A stretch of DNA of 64,000 bases from Mycolicibacter heraklionensis (GTDB lineage Bacteria > Actinomycetota > Actinomycetes > Mycobacteriales > Mycobacteriaceae). Location of the stretch: positions 28,969-92,968 of the forward strand of contig NZ_LDPO01000019.1 of assembly GCF_001021505.1 (NCBI RefSeq). Reading direction: 5' to 3'. The position numbers and the translations under genes were made by a program. Under the pieces are notes generated by a model. That model worked only from the letters and a program-made list of their open reading frames with translations. It had not been told where the DNA came from and did no database searches. This document shows positions 36,994-46,500 of this stretch, one piece after another (position 1 is the stretch's first letter; the number at the start of each line of letters is the position of its first letter).

Positions 36994-38544
36994 CTAGGCC
37001 CACTCTCTCAACTCATGCTTGACCACCTTGCCGCCGGGATTGCGCGGTAGGGAGTCGGTGAAGGTCACCGATCTCGGTGCCTTGAAGTTCGCCAAATGCT
37101 CACGGGCGTAAGCGATCACCGCAGCTTCGTCCAACTCGAACCCGGGCCGGCGCACGATGAATGCTCGGCCCACTTCGCCGAGCCGCTCATCGGGAACCCC
37201 GATCACGGCGACGTCGGCCACCCCGTCGAGGCGGGCCAGTGCCTGTTCGATCTCGGCGGGATAGACGTTGAAGCCGCCGCAGATGTACATGTCCTTGAGT
37301 CGGTCGGTGATTCGCAGGTTCCCGGCCGCGTCCACGGTGCCGATGTCGCCGGTGTGCAGCCAGCCGTGCTCATCGATCGCCGCGGCGGTGGCCTCCGGGT
37401 CGTCGAGGTAGCCGAGCATGATGTTGGCGCTGCGCAGTAGTACTTCGCCGGCTTCGGGATCGGTGGCGCCGACTGATTTTTCCAGCCGCAGCTCGAAGTC
37501 GCCGATCGGGCGCCCGCAGGTGGTGGCGACCGTGATGGCGTCGTCGTCGGCGCGGCACATGGTGGCGAACCCGCCGGACTCGGTCAGCCCGTAGGCGGTG
37601 AGCACGATGTCGATGTCGAGTTCGGTCTGCATCCGCTCGATGAGCACCACCGGGACGGTGGCCGCCCCGGTGACCGCGAACCGCAGCGAGCTCAGGTCGT
37701 GGCGGTCGCGGTCGGGGTGGTCGAGCAGGGTCTGGTAGATGGTGGGCGGCCCGGGCAACACGGTGATCCGGTGGGACTCGATGGCGCGCAGCGCGGCGGC
37801 CGGATCGAAGGTGACCTGTGGGATCAACGTGGCGCCGGTCTGCAGGCAGGCCAGGATGCCGGCCTTGTAGCCGAAGTTGTGGAAGAACGGGTTGATGCAC
37901 AGGTAGCGGTCCTGCGCGGTCATCTGACCGCACGCCGCCCAGGCCGCCGGGCCGGCCAGCGACTGCCGGTGGGCGCAGAGCACGCCCTTGCTGCGGCCGG
38001 TGGTCCCGGAGGTGAACAGGATGTCCGAGAGATCGTCGGGCCCGACGGCCGCGGCGCGTGCGTCGATGTCGGCGGCCGGCACCGCGGCACCGGCGGCGAT
38101 GAACTCGTCCCAGGTTCCGTCGGCGACGTCGATGGGCACCCGGACGACATGCTGCAGGTCGGGTAGCTGGTCCCGGTCCAGTTCGGCCAGCCGGTCGGAC
38201 TTGAGGAACCGCCCCATGCCGACCAGGACTTTGGCGTTGCTGCGGGACAGGATGTCGGTGGCTTCCGCGGCGGTGTAGCGCGTGTTCAGCGGCACCAGGA
38301 CACCGCCGGCGTAGTGGGTGCCCAGGCAGGTGATCACCCAGTGCCAGGTGTTCGGCGACCAGAGCGCAACCCGGTCGCCCGGCTGGACGCCAAGGGCGAT
38401 CAGAGCCGCGGCGGCCCGCCGCACTTCGTCGCGCAGGCTCGCGTAAGTGAAGCGTTTGTCCTCGGTGACCAGGGCGTCATGGTCGGGAAGTGCACGCGCG
38501 ATGTGGTCCAGGGCCGCAGGTGTGGTCTGCGGTTCTGTACTCAT
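36994..38544 (-). CDS. fadD3: FadD3, HIP-CoA synthetase
   Basis: A 516-residue acyl-CoA synthetase of the ANL family. P-loop ILFTSGTTGRSKGVL, adenylate motif VLTAYGLTESGGFATM, hinge RLKDMYICGGFNVYP and C-terminal Lys region NPGGKVVKHEL. FadD3 activates the ring C/D propanoate HIP with CoA, making the KstR2 effector HIP-CoA and starting this branch. The frame is open to 38625, but ATG 38544 has GGAGGAG upstream and the normal length. The KstR2 box is 77 nt upstream. First gene of fadD3-fadE31-fadE32-fadE33-amidase-lipase-aspB. Confidence 0.93.
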   Translation of the reverse strand: MSTEPQTTPAALDHIARALPDHDALVTEDKRFTYASLRDEVRRAAAALIALGVQPGDRVALWSPNTWHWVITCLGTHYAGGVLVPLNTRYTAAEATDILSRSNAKVLVGMGRFLKSDRLAELDRDQLPDLQHVVRVPIDVADGTWDEFIAAGAAVPAADIDARAAAVGPDDLSDILFTSGTTGRSKGVLCAHRQSLAGPAAWAACGQMTAQDRYLCINPFFHNFGYKAGILACLQTGATLIPQVTFDPAAALRAIESHRITVLPGPPTIYQTLLDHPDRDRHDLSSLRFAVTGAATVPVVLIERMQTELDIDIVLTAYGLTESGGFATMCRADDDAITVATTCGRPIGDFELRLEKSVGATDPEAGEVLLRSANIMLGYLDDPEATAAAIDEHGWLHTGDIGTVDAAGNLRITDRLKDMYICGGFNVYPAEIEQALARLDGVADVAVIGVPDERLGEVGRAFIVRRPGFELDEAAVIAYAREHLANFKAPRSVTFTDSLPRNPGGKVVKHELREWA

Positions 38545-38620
38545 AGGCGCTGCTCCTCCCCGTCGCTGAACACTGCATCGCCGCCAGCGCGGGCTCCCTG
38601 GGCTCGACGGCTCGTAGCCG

Positions 38621-38634
38621 AGCAAGTGCTTGGT
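38621..38634. promoter_or_regulatory. KstR2 operator between fadD3 and fadE30
   Basis: AGCAAGTGCTTGGT fits the KstR2 consensus ANCAAGNNCTTGNT exactly. It ends 16 nt before the GTG of fadE30, so it must overlap that promoter, and lies 77 nt upstream of fadD3. It should control both divergent operons. Confidence 0.88.
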
Positions 38635-38650
38635 AGGTTAGCCTACAGGG

Positions 38651-39799
38651 GTGCAAGCAGTCGAGGAGTTCCGGGCTGAGGTCCGTGCATGGCTGGCCGA
38701 CAACCTGGTCGGGGAGTTCGCCGAGCTCAAGGGCCTCGGCGGCCCGGGGCGCGAGCATGAGGCGTTCGAGGAGCGGATGGCCTGGAACCGCCATCTGGCC
38801 GACGCCGGGCTGACCTGCCTGGGCTGGCCGGTGGAACACGGCGGGCGCGGCCTGTCGGTGGCGCACCGGGTGGCGTTCTACGAGGAGTACGCCCGCGCCG
38901 ACGCGCCCGACAAGGTCAATCACCTGGGCGAAGAGCTGCTGGGGCCGACCCTGATCGCCTTCGGCACACCCGAGCAGCAGCAGCGTTTCCTGCCCGGCAT
39001 CCGCAACGTCACCGAGCTGTGGTGCCAGGGCTACTCCGAGCCGGGCGCCGGCAGCGACCTGGCCAATGTGGCCACCACCGCCGTGCTCGACGGCGATGCA
39101 TGGGTGATCAACGGGCAGAAGGTGTGGACGTCGCTGGCGCACCTGTCGCAGTGGTGCTTCGTGGTGGCCCGCACCGAGAAGGGCTCCAAGCGGCACAACG
39201 GACTGTCCTACCTGTTGGTGCCGCTGGACCAGCCCGGGGTCGAGGTCCGGCCGATCGTGCAGCTGACCGGCACCTCGGAGTTCAACGAGGTTTTCTTCGA
39301 CAACGCCCGCACCGACGCCGACCTGGTGGTCGGCGAACCTGGCGACGGCTGGAAGGTGGCGATGGGCACGCTCACCTTCGAGCGTGGCGTGTCGACACTG
39401 GGCCAGCAGATCCGTTACGCCCGTGAGCTGTCTTCGCTGGCTGAGCTCGCGGCGCGCAACGGGGCCGCCGAGGACCCGTTGATTCGGGAGCGGCTGACCC
39501 GCTCCTGGGTGGGCTTGCGGTCGATGCGGTCCTACGCGATGGCCACCATGGACGTCGAGCAGCCCGGTCAAGACAATGTCTCCAAGCTGCTGTGGGCCAA
39601 CTGGCACCGCGATCTCGGCGAGCTGGCCATGGACGTGATCGGGCGCGACTCGATGGTGTTGCGCGACGGCGAGTTCGACGAGTGGCAGCGGCTGTACCTG
39701 TTCACCCGCAGCGACACCATCTACGGCGGGTCGAACGAGATTCAGCGCAACATCATCGCCGAGCGGGTTCTCGGCCTACCCCGGGAGGCAAAGGGATGA
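38651..39799 (+). CDS. fadE30: FadE30, acyl-CoA dehydrogenase of HIP-CoA catabolism
   Basis: A 382-residue acyl-CoA dehydrogenase nearly collinear with Rv3560c. Motifs: CQGYSEPGAGSDLANVAT, INGQKVWTSLAHLSQWCFV and SNEIQRNIIAERVLGLPRE. It introduces a double bond into hydroxylated HIP-CoA. GTG 38651 matches the family N-terminus and has no Shine-Dalgarno, so a leaderless transcript starting near the KstR2 box is likely. Overlaps ipdF by ATGA. Confidence 0.92.
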   Translation: MQAVEEFRAEVRAWLADNLVGEFAELKGLGGPGREHEAFEERMAWNRHLADAGLTCLGWPVEHGGRGLSVAHRVAFYEEYARADAPDKVNHLGEELLGPTLIAFGTPEQQQRFLPGIRNVTELWCQGYSEPGAGSDLANVATTAVLDGDAWVINGQKVWTSLAHLSQWCFVVARTEKGSKRHNGLSYLLVPLDQPGVEVRPIVQLTGTSEFNEVFFDNARTDADLVVGEPGDGWKVAMGTLTFERGVSTLGQQIRYARELSSLAELAARNGAAEDPLIRERLTRSWVGLRSMRSYAMATMDVEQPGQDNVSKLLWANWHRDLGELAMDVIGRDSMVLRDGEFDEWQRLYLFTRSDTIYGGSNEIQRNIIAERVLGLPREAKG

Positions 39800-40608
39800 G
39801 CTCGACGTCGGACCTTTCCAAGGATCTGTCCAAGGCGCCGGAAGAGATTGCCGGGCACGGCCTATTGGCGGGCAAGACCGTCTTGGTGACCGCAGCCGCC
39901 GGCACCGGAATCGGCTCCACCACCGCCCGGCGTGCGCTGCTCGAAGGTGCTGACGTGGTGGTCTCCGACTACCACGAACGCCGGCTCGGCGAGACCCGCG
40001 ACGAGCTGGCCGGCCTCGGGCTGGGTCGGGTGGAGGCGGTGGTCTGCGACGTCACCTCCACCGCGGCGGTCGACGCGCTGTTCGACGAGGCCGTGGCGAA
40101 GATGGGCCGGCTCGACGTGCTGGTCAACAACGCCGGACTCGGCGGGCAGACCCCCGTCATCGACATGACCGACGACGAGTGGGACCGCGTGCTGAACGTG
40201 ACGCTCACCTCGGTGATGCGGGCCACCCGGGCGGCCTTGCGTTACTTCCGGGGCGTGGACCACGGTGGGGTGATCGTCAACAACGCCAGCGTCTTGGGTT
40301 GGCGCGCACAGCATTCCCAGTCGCATTACGCCGCGGCCAAGGCCGGCGTGATGGCGCTGACCCGGTGCAGTGCGATCGAGGCCGTCGAGTACGGGGTGCG
40401 GATCAACGCGGTCTCGCCGTCCATCGCCCGGCACAAGTTCCTGGAGAAGACCAGCTCCGCCGAACTGCTGGACCGGCTCGCCGACGGCGAGGCGTTCGGC
40501 CGGGCCGCCGAGCCGTGGGAGATCGCCACCACCATCGCGTTCCTGGCCAGCGACTACTCCAGTTACCTGACCGGCGAGGTCATCTCGGTTTCCAGCCAAC
40601 GGGCCTGA
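39796..40608 (+). CDS. ipdF: IpdF, short-chain dehydrogenase of HIP-CoA catabolism
   Basis: A 270-residue SDR, orthologue of Rv3559c. Cofactor loop VTAAAGTGIGSTTARRAL, NNAG motif (VLVNNAGLGGQ) and catalytic Ser/Tyr-Lys in VNNASVLGW and SHYAAAKAG. It acts on the ring-hydroxyl of HIP-CoA intermediates. The frame is open far upstream inside fadE30; ATG 39796 overlaps the fadE30 stop and is preceded by GGGAGGCAAAGG, so the start is clear. Confidence 0.9.
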   Translation: MSSTSDLSKDLSKAPEEIAGHGLLAGKTVLVTAAAGTGIGSTTARRALLEGADVVVSDYHERRLGETRDELAGLGLGRVEAVVCDVTSTAAVDALFDEAVAKMGRLDVLVNNAGLGGQTPVIDMTDDEWDRVLNVTLTSVMRATRAALRYFRGVDHGGVIVNNASVLGWRAQHSQSHYAAAKAGVMALTRCSAIEAVEYGVRINAVSPSIARHKFLEKTSSAELLDRLADGEAFGRAAEPWEIATTIAFLASDYSSYLTGEVISVSSQRA

Positions 40609-40612
40609 TGCC

Positions 40613-41191
40613 ATGACGCGCCGTGACGAACTCCTGAACCTGGCGGCGGCGATGATCGCCGAGCGTGGCCTGCGTGCCACGACGGTGCGCGACATCGCCG
40701 ACGCCGCCGGGATTCTGTCCGGCAGTCTGTATCACCACTTCTCCTCCAAGGAGGAGATGGTCGACGAGGTGCTGCGCGACTTTCTGGACTGGCTGTTCGC
40801 CCGGTATCAGCAGATCGTGGACAGCGAAACCGATCCGATGGAACGGCTCAAGGGGCTGTTCCTGGCCTCGTTCGACGCGATCGAGCATCGACACGCCCAA
40901 GTCGTCATCTACCAGGACGAAGCCAAGCGCCTGTCGTCCCACGAGCGGTTCTCCTACGTCGACGAACGCAACCGGCAACAACGTAAAATGTGGCTTGACG
41001 TGCTGCAGCAGGGTATTGAAGCGGGATGTTTCCGCCCCGACCTCGACGTCGACCTGGTCTATCGCTTCATCCGCGACACCACCTGGGTATCAGTGCGCTG
41101 GTACCAACCGGGTGGCCCATTGACCGCCGAGCAAGTCGGCAGGCAGTACCTCGCCATCGTGCTGGGTGGAATCACCAAAGAAGGAAGTTGA
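40613..41191 (+). CDS. kstR2: KstR2, TetR-family repressor of the HIP regulon
   Basis: A 192-residue TetR protein matching Rv3557c. HTH segment TTVRDIADAAGILSGSLYHH followed by FSSKEEM, and a ligand domain ending with WYQPGGPLTAEQVGRQYLAI. KstR2 represses the fadD3/fadE30 and echA20/Rv3549c promoters and is released by HIP-CoA. It lies inside the operon it controls (4 nt after ipdF, 1 nt before fadA6), giving autoregulation. The PPE64 gene that precedes it in M. tuberculosis is absent. Confidence 0.94.
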   Translation: MTRRDELLNLAAAMIAERGLRATTVRDIADAAGILSGSLYHHFSSKEEMVDEVLRDFLDWLFARYQQIVDSETDPMERLKGLFLASFDAIEHRHAQVVIYQDEAKRLSSHERFSYVDERNRQQRKMWLDVLQQGIEAGCFRPDLDVDLVYRFIRDTTWVSVRWYQPGGPLTAEQVGRQYLAIVLGGITKEGS

Positions 41192-41192
41192 T

Positions 41193-42365
41193 ATGTCACA
41201 AGCCGCTCACGTTTCTCAGGCGTACGTCATCGACGCCGTTCGCACCGCCGTCGGCAAGCGTAACGGGTCGCTGGCCGGCATCCACCCGATCGACTTGGGC
41301 GCGTTGGCTTTTCGCGGTCTGCTGGACCGCGTCGGGGTTGACCCGGCCGCCGTCGACGATGTGATCACCGGCTGCGTGGACGCCATCGGCGGCCAGGCCG
41401 GCAACATCGGCCGGCTGGCGTGGCTGGCGGCGGGCTACCCCGAAGGGGTGCCGGGAGTCACCGTCGACCGGCAGTGCGGTTCGTCCCAGCAGGCGATCTC
41501 GTTCGGCGCGCAGGCGATAATGTCGCGCACCGCGGACCTGATTGTGGCCGGTGGCGTGCAGAACATGAGCTGGATCCCGATCTCGTCGGCGATGATCGTC
41601 GGCGAGCAGTTCGGTTTCACCTCGCCGACCAACGAGTCGAAGAAGTGGCTGGAGCGCTACGGGGACGAGGAGGTCTCGCAGTTCCGCGGCGCCGAGATGA
41701 TCGCCGAGCGCTGGGACATCTCCCGCGAGGACATGGAGCGCTTCGCGCTGCAGAGCCATCAGCGGGCGTTCGCCGCGATCGCCGAGGGGCGCTTCGACAA
41801 CGAGATCATCGACGTCGATGGTTTCCGGGTCGACGAGTGCCCGCGCGAGTCCACGCTGGAGAAGATGGCCGGCCTCAAGACGCTGGTCGAGGGCGGCCGG
41901 CTGACGGCGGCGGTCTCCAGCCAGATCTGTGACGGGTCGGCCGCGGTGCTGCTCGCTTCTGAGCAGGCCGTCAAAGACCACGGTCTGGCGCCCCGCGCCC
42001 GCATCCACCACATCAGCGCCCGGGGTGACGACCCGGTGATCATGCTGACCGGCCCGATCCCGGCCACCCGCTACGCGCTGGAAAAGACCGGCCTGAGCAT
42101 CGACGACATCGACGTTGTGGAGATCAACGAGGCGTTCGCTCCGGTGGTGCAGGCCTGGATGAAGGAGTTCCCGATCGACCCGGCCAAGGTCAACCCCAAC
42201 GGCGGGGCGATCGCGCTGGGCCACCCGCTGGGGGCCACCGGGGCCAAGCTGTTCACCACGATGCTCAACGAGCTGGAGCGCACCGGCGGCCGGTACGGTT
42301 TGCAGACGATGTGCGAGGGCGGGGGCACCGCTAACGTCACGATCATTGAGCGCCTTGGCGGCTAA
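41193..42365 (+). CDS. fadA6: FadA6, thiolase of HIP-CoA catabolism
   Basis: A 390-residue thiolase matching Rv3556c. Nucleophile Cys95 (DRQCGSSQQA), His in GGAIALGHPLGATGAKL and second Cys in TMCEGGGTANV. It removes acetyl-CoA during ring C/D breakdown. A GTG nine codons earlier (41166) lies inside kstR2; ATG 41193 has AAGGAAG before it and fits the family. Confidence 0.92.
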   Translation: MSQAAHVSQAYVIDAVRTAVGKRNGSLAGIHPIDLGALAFRGLLDRVGVDPAAVDDVITGCVDAIGGQAGNIGRLAWLAAGYPEGVPGVTVDRQCGSSQQAISFGAQAIMSRTADLIVAGGVQNMSWIPISSAMIVGEQFGFTSPTNESKKWLERYGDEEVSQFRGAEMIAERWDISREDMERFALQSHQRAFAAIAEGRFDNEIIDVDGFRVDECPRESTLEKMAGLKTLVEGGRLTAAVSSQICDGSAAVLLASEQAVKDHGLAPRARIHHISARGDDPVIMLTGPIPATRYALEKTGLSIDDIDVVEINEAFAPVVQAWMKEFPIDPAKVNPNGGAIALGHPLGATGAKLFTTMLNELERTGGRYGLQTMCEGGGTANVTIIERLGG

Positions 42366-42376
42366 AATCGGACTTT

Positions 42377-43042
42377 ATGGAAACACCGACTCCGACGGCA
42401 CCGGGGGGGCGCCGGATTCGCGGGCTCGACGCTGACCAGCGCCGCGCTCAGCGGCGTCAGCAACTCCTGACCGCAGCGTTCGAATTGTTTGCCCGAGACG
42501 GTTACGCCAACACCTCGATCGAGCAGATCTGCCAAACCGCCTACGTCGGCAACAAGGCGTTCTACGAGCTGTTCGACAGCAAGGAAGACTGTTACCTGGC
42601 GCTGATGAACGAGATCGGCGATCGGATCGAGGCAAAGGTCGAGGAGGAGTTGCTCCACGGCGCTCCCGATGAGACCGAAGAGGCGACGGTGCGCCGGGTG
42701 CTGACGGTGTTCGCCTATGAGCTGGTCGTCGACCCCCGGGTGGCAGTCGTCGCGTTCCGGGAAAGCACCGGAATCTCGCCGCGGGTCGAGGCGCAACGGC
42801 GGGCAAATCGTCGGTGGGCCGCGGACTTCATCGAGTCGTTCTGGCGCAGCAAGGCCCTAGCCGGTGAGGTCGTCGACTACCGGGCGATGGCGGTAGCCAC
42901 CGTCGGGGGGCTCTTCGAGATCATTGCCGATTTCCTGCACCAGACCGACCCACCGCGATCGATGGACGACCTCACGCGGGACCTCACCTCATTCGTGATC
43001 ACGGTGACCAACGGGATCCATCTGCCTGCCCAAGCCAGCTGA
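42377..43042 (+). CDS. TetR/AcrR-family regulator
   Basis: A 221-residue TetR protein. HTH near residues 27-75: LLTAAFELFARDGYANTSIE followed by QICQTAYVGNKAFYELFDSK. The C-terminal half has no family I recognise. It begins 11 nt after fadA6, so it is probably read with the KstR2 operon. It is not part of this operon in M. tuberculosis. Its own targets are unknown. The 3' 54 nt overlap a small opposite-strand frame. Confidence 0.82.
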   Translation: METPTPTAPGGRRIRGLDADQRRAQRRQQLLTAAFELFARDGYANTSIEQICQTAYVGNKAFYELFDSKEDCYLALMNEIGDRIEAKVEEELLHGAPDETEEATVRRVLTVFAYELVVDPRVAVVAFRESTGISPRVEAQRRANRRWAADFIESFWRSKALAGEVVDYRAMAVATVGGLFEIIADFLHQTDPPRSMDDLTRDLTSFVITVTNGIHLPAQAS

Positions 43043-43195
43043 ACTGGACGTCGGTACCGTCGCGGTTCTGCGGAGCTTCCGAATCCACTTGGCGATTGCG
43101 GGTGCGACCGTGACGCCCACCGGGATCCACAGCGGAATCAGGGTCGCAAGGACGAATGCAACGATGGTCGCGTAGGCGCTGATGAGGTTACTCAC
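42989..43195 (-). CDS. Small single-pass membrane protein, hypothetical
   Basis: A 68-codon frame from GTG 43195, with GGAGGAA 12 nt upstream. The N-terminal half is strongly hydrophobic (ISAYATIVAFVLATLIPLWI then PVGVTV), followed by a basic stretch (AKWIRKLRR) and a polar tail. The tail is antisense to the end of the TetR gene. No family recognised. Support is the ribosome-binding site and hydropathy only. Confidence 0.4.
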   Translation of the reverse strand: MSNLISAYATIVAFVLATLIPLWIPVGVTVAPAIAKWIRKLRRTATVPTSSSAGLGRQMDPVGHRDHE

Positions 43196-43512
43196 GGCGT
43201 GCTCATTTCCTCCGCAAAGCGGACTGGAGTAGTTGGGTTTTCTTGGCTGTGGCAGGCACGTTAGCCAGCGGGTATCCCGGTTGGCTTTGTCGTCGGCCGC
43301 CCAACTAGTGGCAGGGCTTTGTCGTCCGCGCACGAAGGCAGCGGGGCGACGGCTTTAACGCACGCGCCCGGCGATGACGCTGCGGACCGCCCGTTGCGCC
43401 AGCGTGTCCAGGACGGCGCCGGTGCGCCGATTCGGTTGCAGCGCAACGGAATCCGCGCCTAGCTGATCACGCGGTGGGTCTGGCTCCGCGCTCGGTGAAC
43501 CGGTTGCGGTCG
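43196..43512. other. Intergenic stretch with a probable TetR-gene relic
   Basis: 317 nt without an intact gene. On the minus strand, from about 43420 to the TAA at 43355, the frame reads LDTLAQRAVRSVIAGRVR-stop, similar to the C-terminus of the TetR gene at 47004-47609 (LDALAQRTVDDIIAGLVG-stop). The DNA around 43368-43412 and 47019-47062 is also alike. A 12-base repeat GGCTTTGTCGTC occurs twice near 43282 and 43316. This is probably the worn end of a lost paralogue. Confidence 0.4.
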
Positions 43513-46500
43513 CTACGGGGTGTGGCTGCCGTTGGAGCCCGATGAACCGTTGGGGTGCCCGGTACCGCCGCCTCCGCCGGTACCGCCCTTCGCGGTGCCC
43601 GGAGCGTTGGTCACGGCGCTGCCGCCATTGCCGCCGTTGCCGGCGCCTTCGTTGGTTCCGTTGCCGCCCTTGCCGCCGTCCCCGCCGGTGGCATTGCCGG
43701 TGCCGGCGCTATTCGCCGAACCGCCGGCGCCGCCGTTGCCGCCGAGGTAGCCGGAGGCGCCGGCTCCGCCCTTTCCGGCGGTCGCGTTAGCGTGCGAGGC
43801 GCTGTTGTTGATGGTCGCGTTGCCGCCCTTGCCACCGTTGCCGGCCCAGTTGGTGCTGCTGCCGCCGGTGCCGGCTGCCCCGTCGCCGCCGATGGCGTTT
43901 CCGGTTCCGTTCGCAGTGATGGTCGCCGAACCGCCGTTGCCGCCGGTGCCGTCGCGGCCGCCATTGACGCCCGTACCGCCGCCGTGGCCGCCGAGGCCGG
44001 CGGCACCACCCACGGCGTCGCCAGAGCCGCCGTTGTACGCCTCGCCGCCGCTGCCGCCGAGGCCACCGCTGCCGATGTCGCCGACACCGCTGCCGCCGGC
44101 GCCGTTGCCGCCGGTTCCGCCGTGACCGCCGGTGGCAACGGCGTTGCCGCCTTGGACCCAGCCCGTGCCGCCGTCTCCGCCGAAGCCGCCGCCCAAGCCG
44201 CCGTTGCCGCCGTTACCACCGTTACCGCCGACTGCGGCGTGCAGGTTGGCGGCGTTGTTGGTGGTCGCGTTGCCGCCGTTGCCTCCGCCGGCGCCGTTGG
44301 TGCTGCCGGCACCACCATCGCCGCCGTTGCCGGCGATCACGTTGCCGGTTCCGTAGGTGTAGGCGTTGCCGCCGTTGCCGCCCTGCCCACCGCCGACTCC
44401 GGTCGCGCCAACGCCACCGTTGCCGCCGGTGGCGGTGCCGGTCGAGGCGCTGTTGGTGATGGTCGCATCGCCGCCGCGCCCACCCCACCCGCCGTTGCCG
44501 CCGGTGAACGCGACGCCGCCGTTGCCGCCGTTGCCGCCGGTGATGTTCCCGGTTCCCGCTGAGGTCGCGGAGCCGCCGTTGCCGCCGTAGCCGCCGTTGA
44601 TATGGCCGGCGTTCCCGTTCGCCCCGTTGCCGCCGTTGCCACCGTGGGCCGCGCCGCTGGCAGCGCCGCCCACGGCGCCGCCGCTACCCGCGGTGCCCCC
44701 GGTGCCGCCAGTGCCGGCCGCACCGCCAGCGCCGCCGGCGCCGGCGGACCCGCCACTGCCGGCATTGCCGCCGGCACCGCCGGCACCGTCCAAGCCGTTG
44801 GAGGCGATCTTGCCCCAGACGCCGTCCGCACCGTTACCGCCGTCGCCGCCGTTTCCGGCGGCACCACCGTTGCCGCCGGTGCCACCGGAACCGTTGATCC
44901 CAGCGGTGCCGTGGGCGGCAGTGCCGGCGTTGCCGCCGGTGCCGCCGTTGCCGCCGGCAAAGCCGTTACCACCGGTGCCGCCGTCCTGGCCGTTGCCGCC
45001 GTTGACTCCGGCGACACCGGTGTTGCCGGTGCTGCCCGCCGTGCCGGCAGCACCCGTACCGCCGTTGCCGCCGCGCCCGCCGGTGCCACCGTTGCCGGCC
45101 TGGAATCCGCCGGCCCCGCCGTCGCCACCCTTGCCGCCGGACCCGCCGACACTGTTAACCCCGGTCGCGCCGTTGCCGCCGACGCCGCCGTTGCCGCCGT
45201 TGCCCAGCGCTCCGCCGGCGCCGCCGTTTCCGCCGGTCCCGCCGTTAGCGCCGGCGGCGGTGGGGCTGAACCCGGCTCCACCGGTACCGCCGTTGCCGGC
45301 TGCCCCGCTCACCGCGGCGCCGTTGCCGCCGCCGGCACCCGCGTGCCCGCCCGAGCCGGAGCCGGCCGCGCCACCAGCACCGCCCTGGCCCACCGCGCCG
45401 GGGTCGCCGCCGTGGCCGCCATTGCCTCCGTTGGGATTAGCCGCGTTGCCGGCGCCGCCGGCCCCGCCGTCACCGGGAGTGCCGGCATTGCCGCCGGTGC
45501 CGCCGGCTCCGCCGCTGCCGCTGCTGCCTGCGGTGCCACCAAGTCCTGCCGCGCCGGCGTTGCCGCCGACACCGCCGTGCCCACCGACACCACCGTTTCC
45601 GCCGTTGCCGCCGGCCCCGCCGGTGTTGCCGGCCAATACCGCATCCACACCGTTACCGCCGGCGCCGCCGGTGCCACCCTCACCACCGGCGCCACCAATT
45701 CCACCGGAACCGGCGCCGCCGAACAGCAGGCCACCCGCTCCGCCGTTGCCGCCGACGCCGCCGTTGCCGCCAGTTCCGCCGGCGGCGCCGTCCTGGCCGG
45801 CCAGCGCAGTGCCCGCGTCATACCCAGCACCACCGATCCCGCCGGCGCCACCTGCGCCGCCGCTGCTGAACAGAAGCCCGCCGCTGCCGCCGGTTCCGCC
45901 GGCCCCGCCGGTTCCGCCGGCGGTATGGGTCGCGGTACCGGCCCCGCCGGCTCCGCCGGCCCCGCCGTCACCGCCATTGCCCCACAGGACGCCGCCGTTG
46001 CCCCCGTTGCCGCCCGCGCCACCGTTGCCGCCGAATTGGCCGGCTCCGCCGGTGGTGCCGTTGCCGCCGTTGCCGAACAAGAACCCGGCGTTGCCGCCCT
46101 GGCCGGGCGTTCCATTGATTGGGGCCGGGTCCGCGCCACCTGCCAGCGGGAAGACGTTCTCATCGGCGGCGGCACTGCCGGCACTGCCGCCGTCACCGAA
46201 CAGCCAGCCGGCATTGCCGCCCGAGCCGGTCGAGCCGTACCCGTCGCCGCCGTCGCCGAGCAACAGCCCGGCGTTGCCGCCGTTGACATGGTCTGCCGTG
46301 CCCGCCGTGCCGTCACCGATCAGATACAGCCCGGACACCTGGTTGATCAAGCCGCTGACCTGCAGGCCTAGCGGGCTGTTGATCCAGTCCTCGATCGCGG
46401 TGTGCAACGGGGTGTAGATCAGCTGGTCGAACCAGTCGTCTCCCGGCAAAGCCACCGCCGAGCCGGCGCCAGCCACGTCGAGACCGGCGAGCTGGTGGAA

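Noticed and set aside
44597..46417. Long plus-strand frame rich in proline opposite the PGRS gene
   Set aside because: It is the mirror of the GGX codons (GCC-GCC read as Pro/Ala), has no ribosome-binding site and no recognisable domain; the minus-strand PGRS product explains the sequence.
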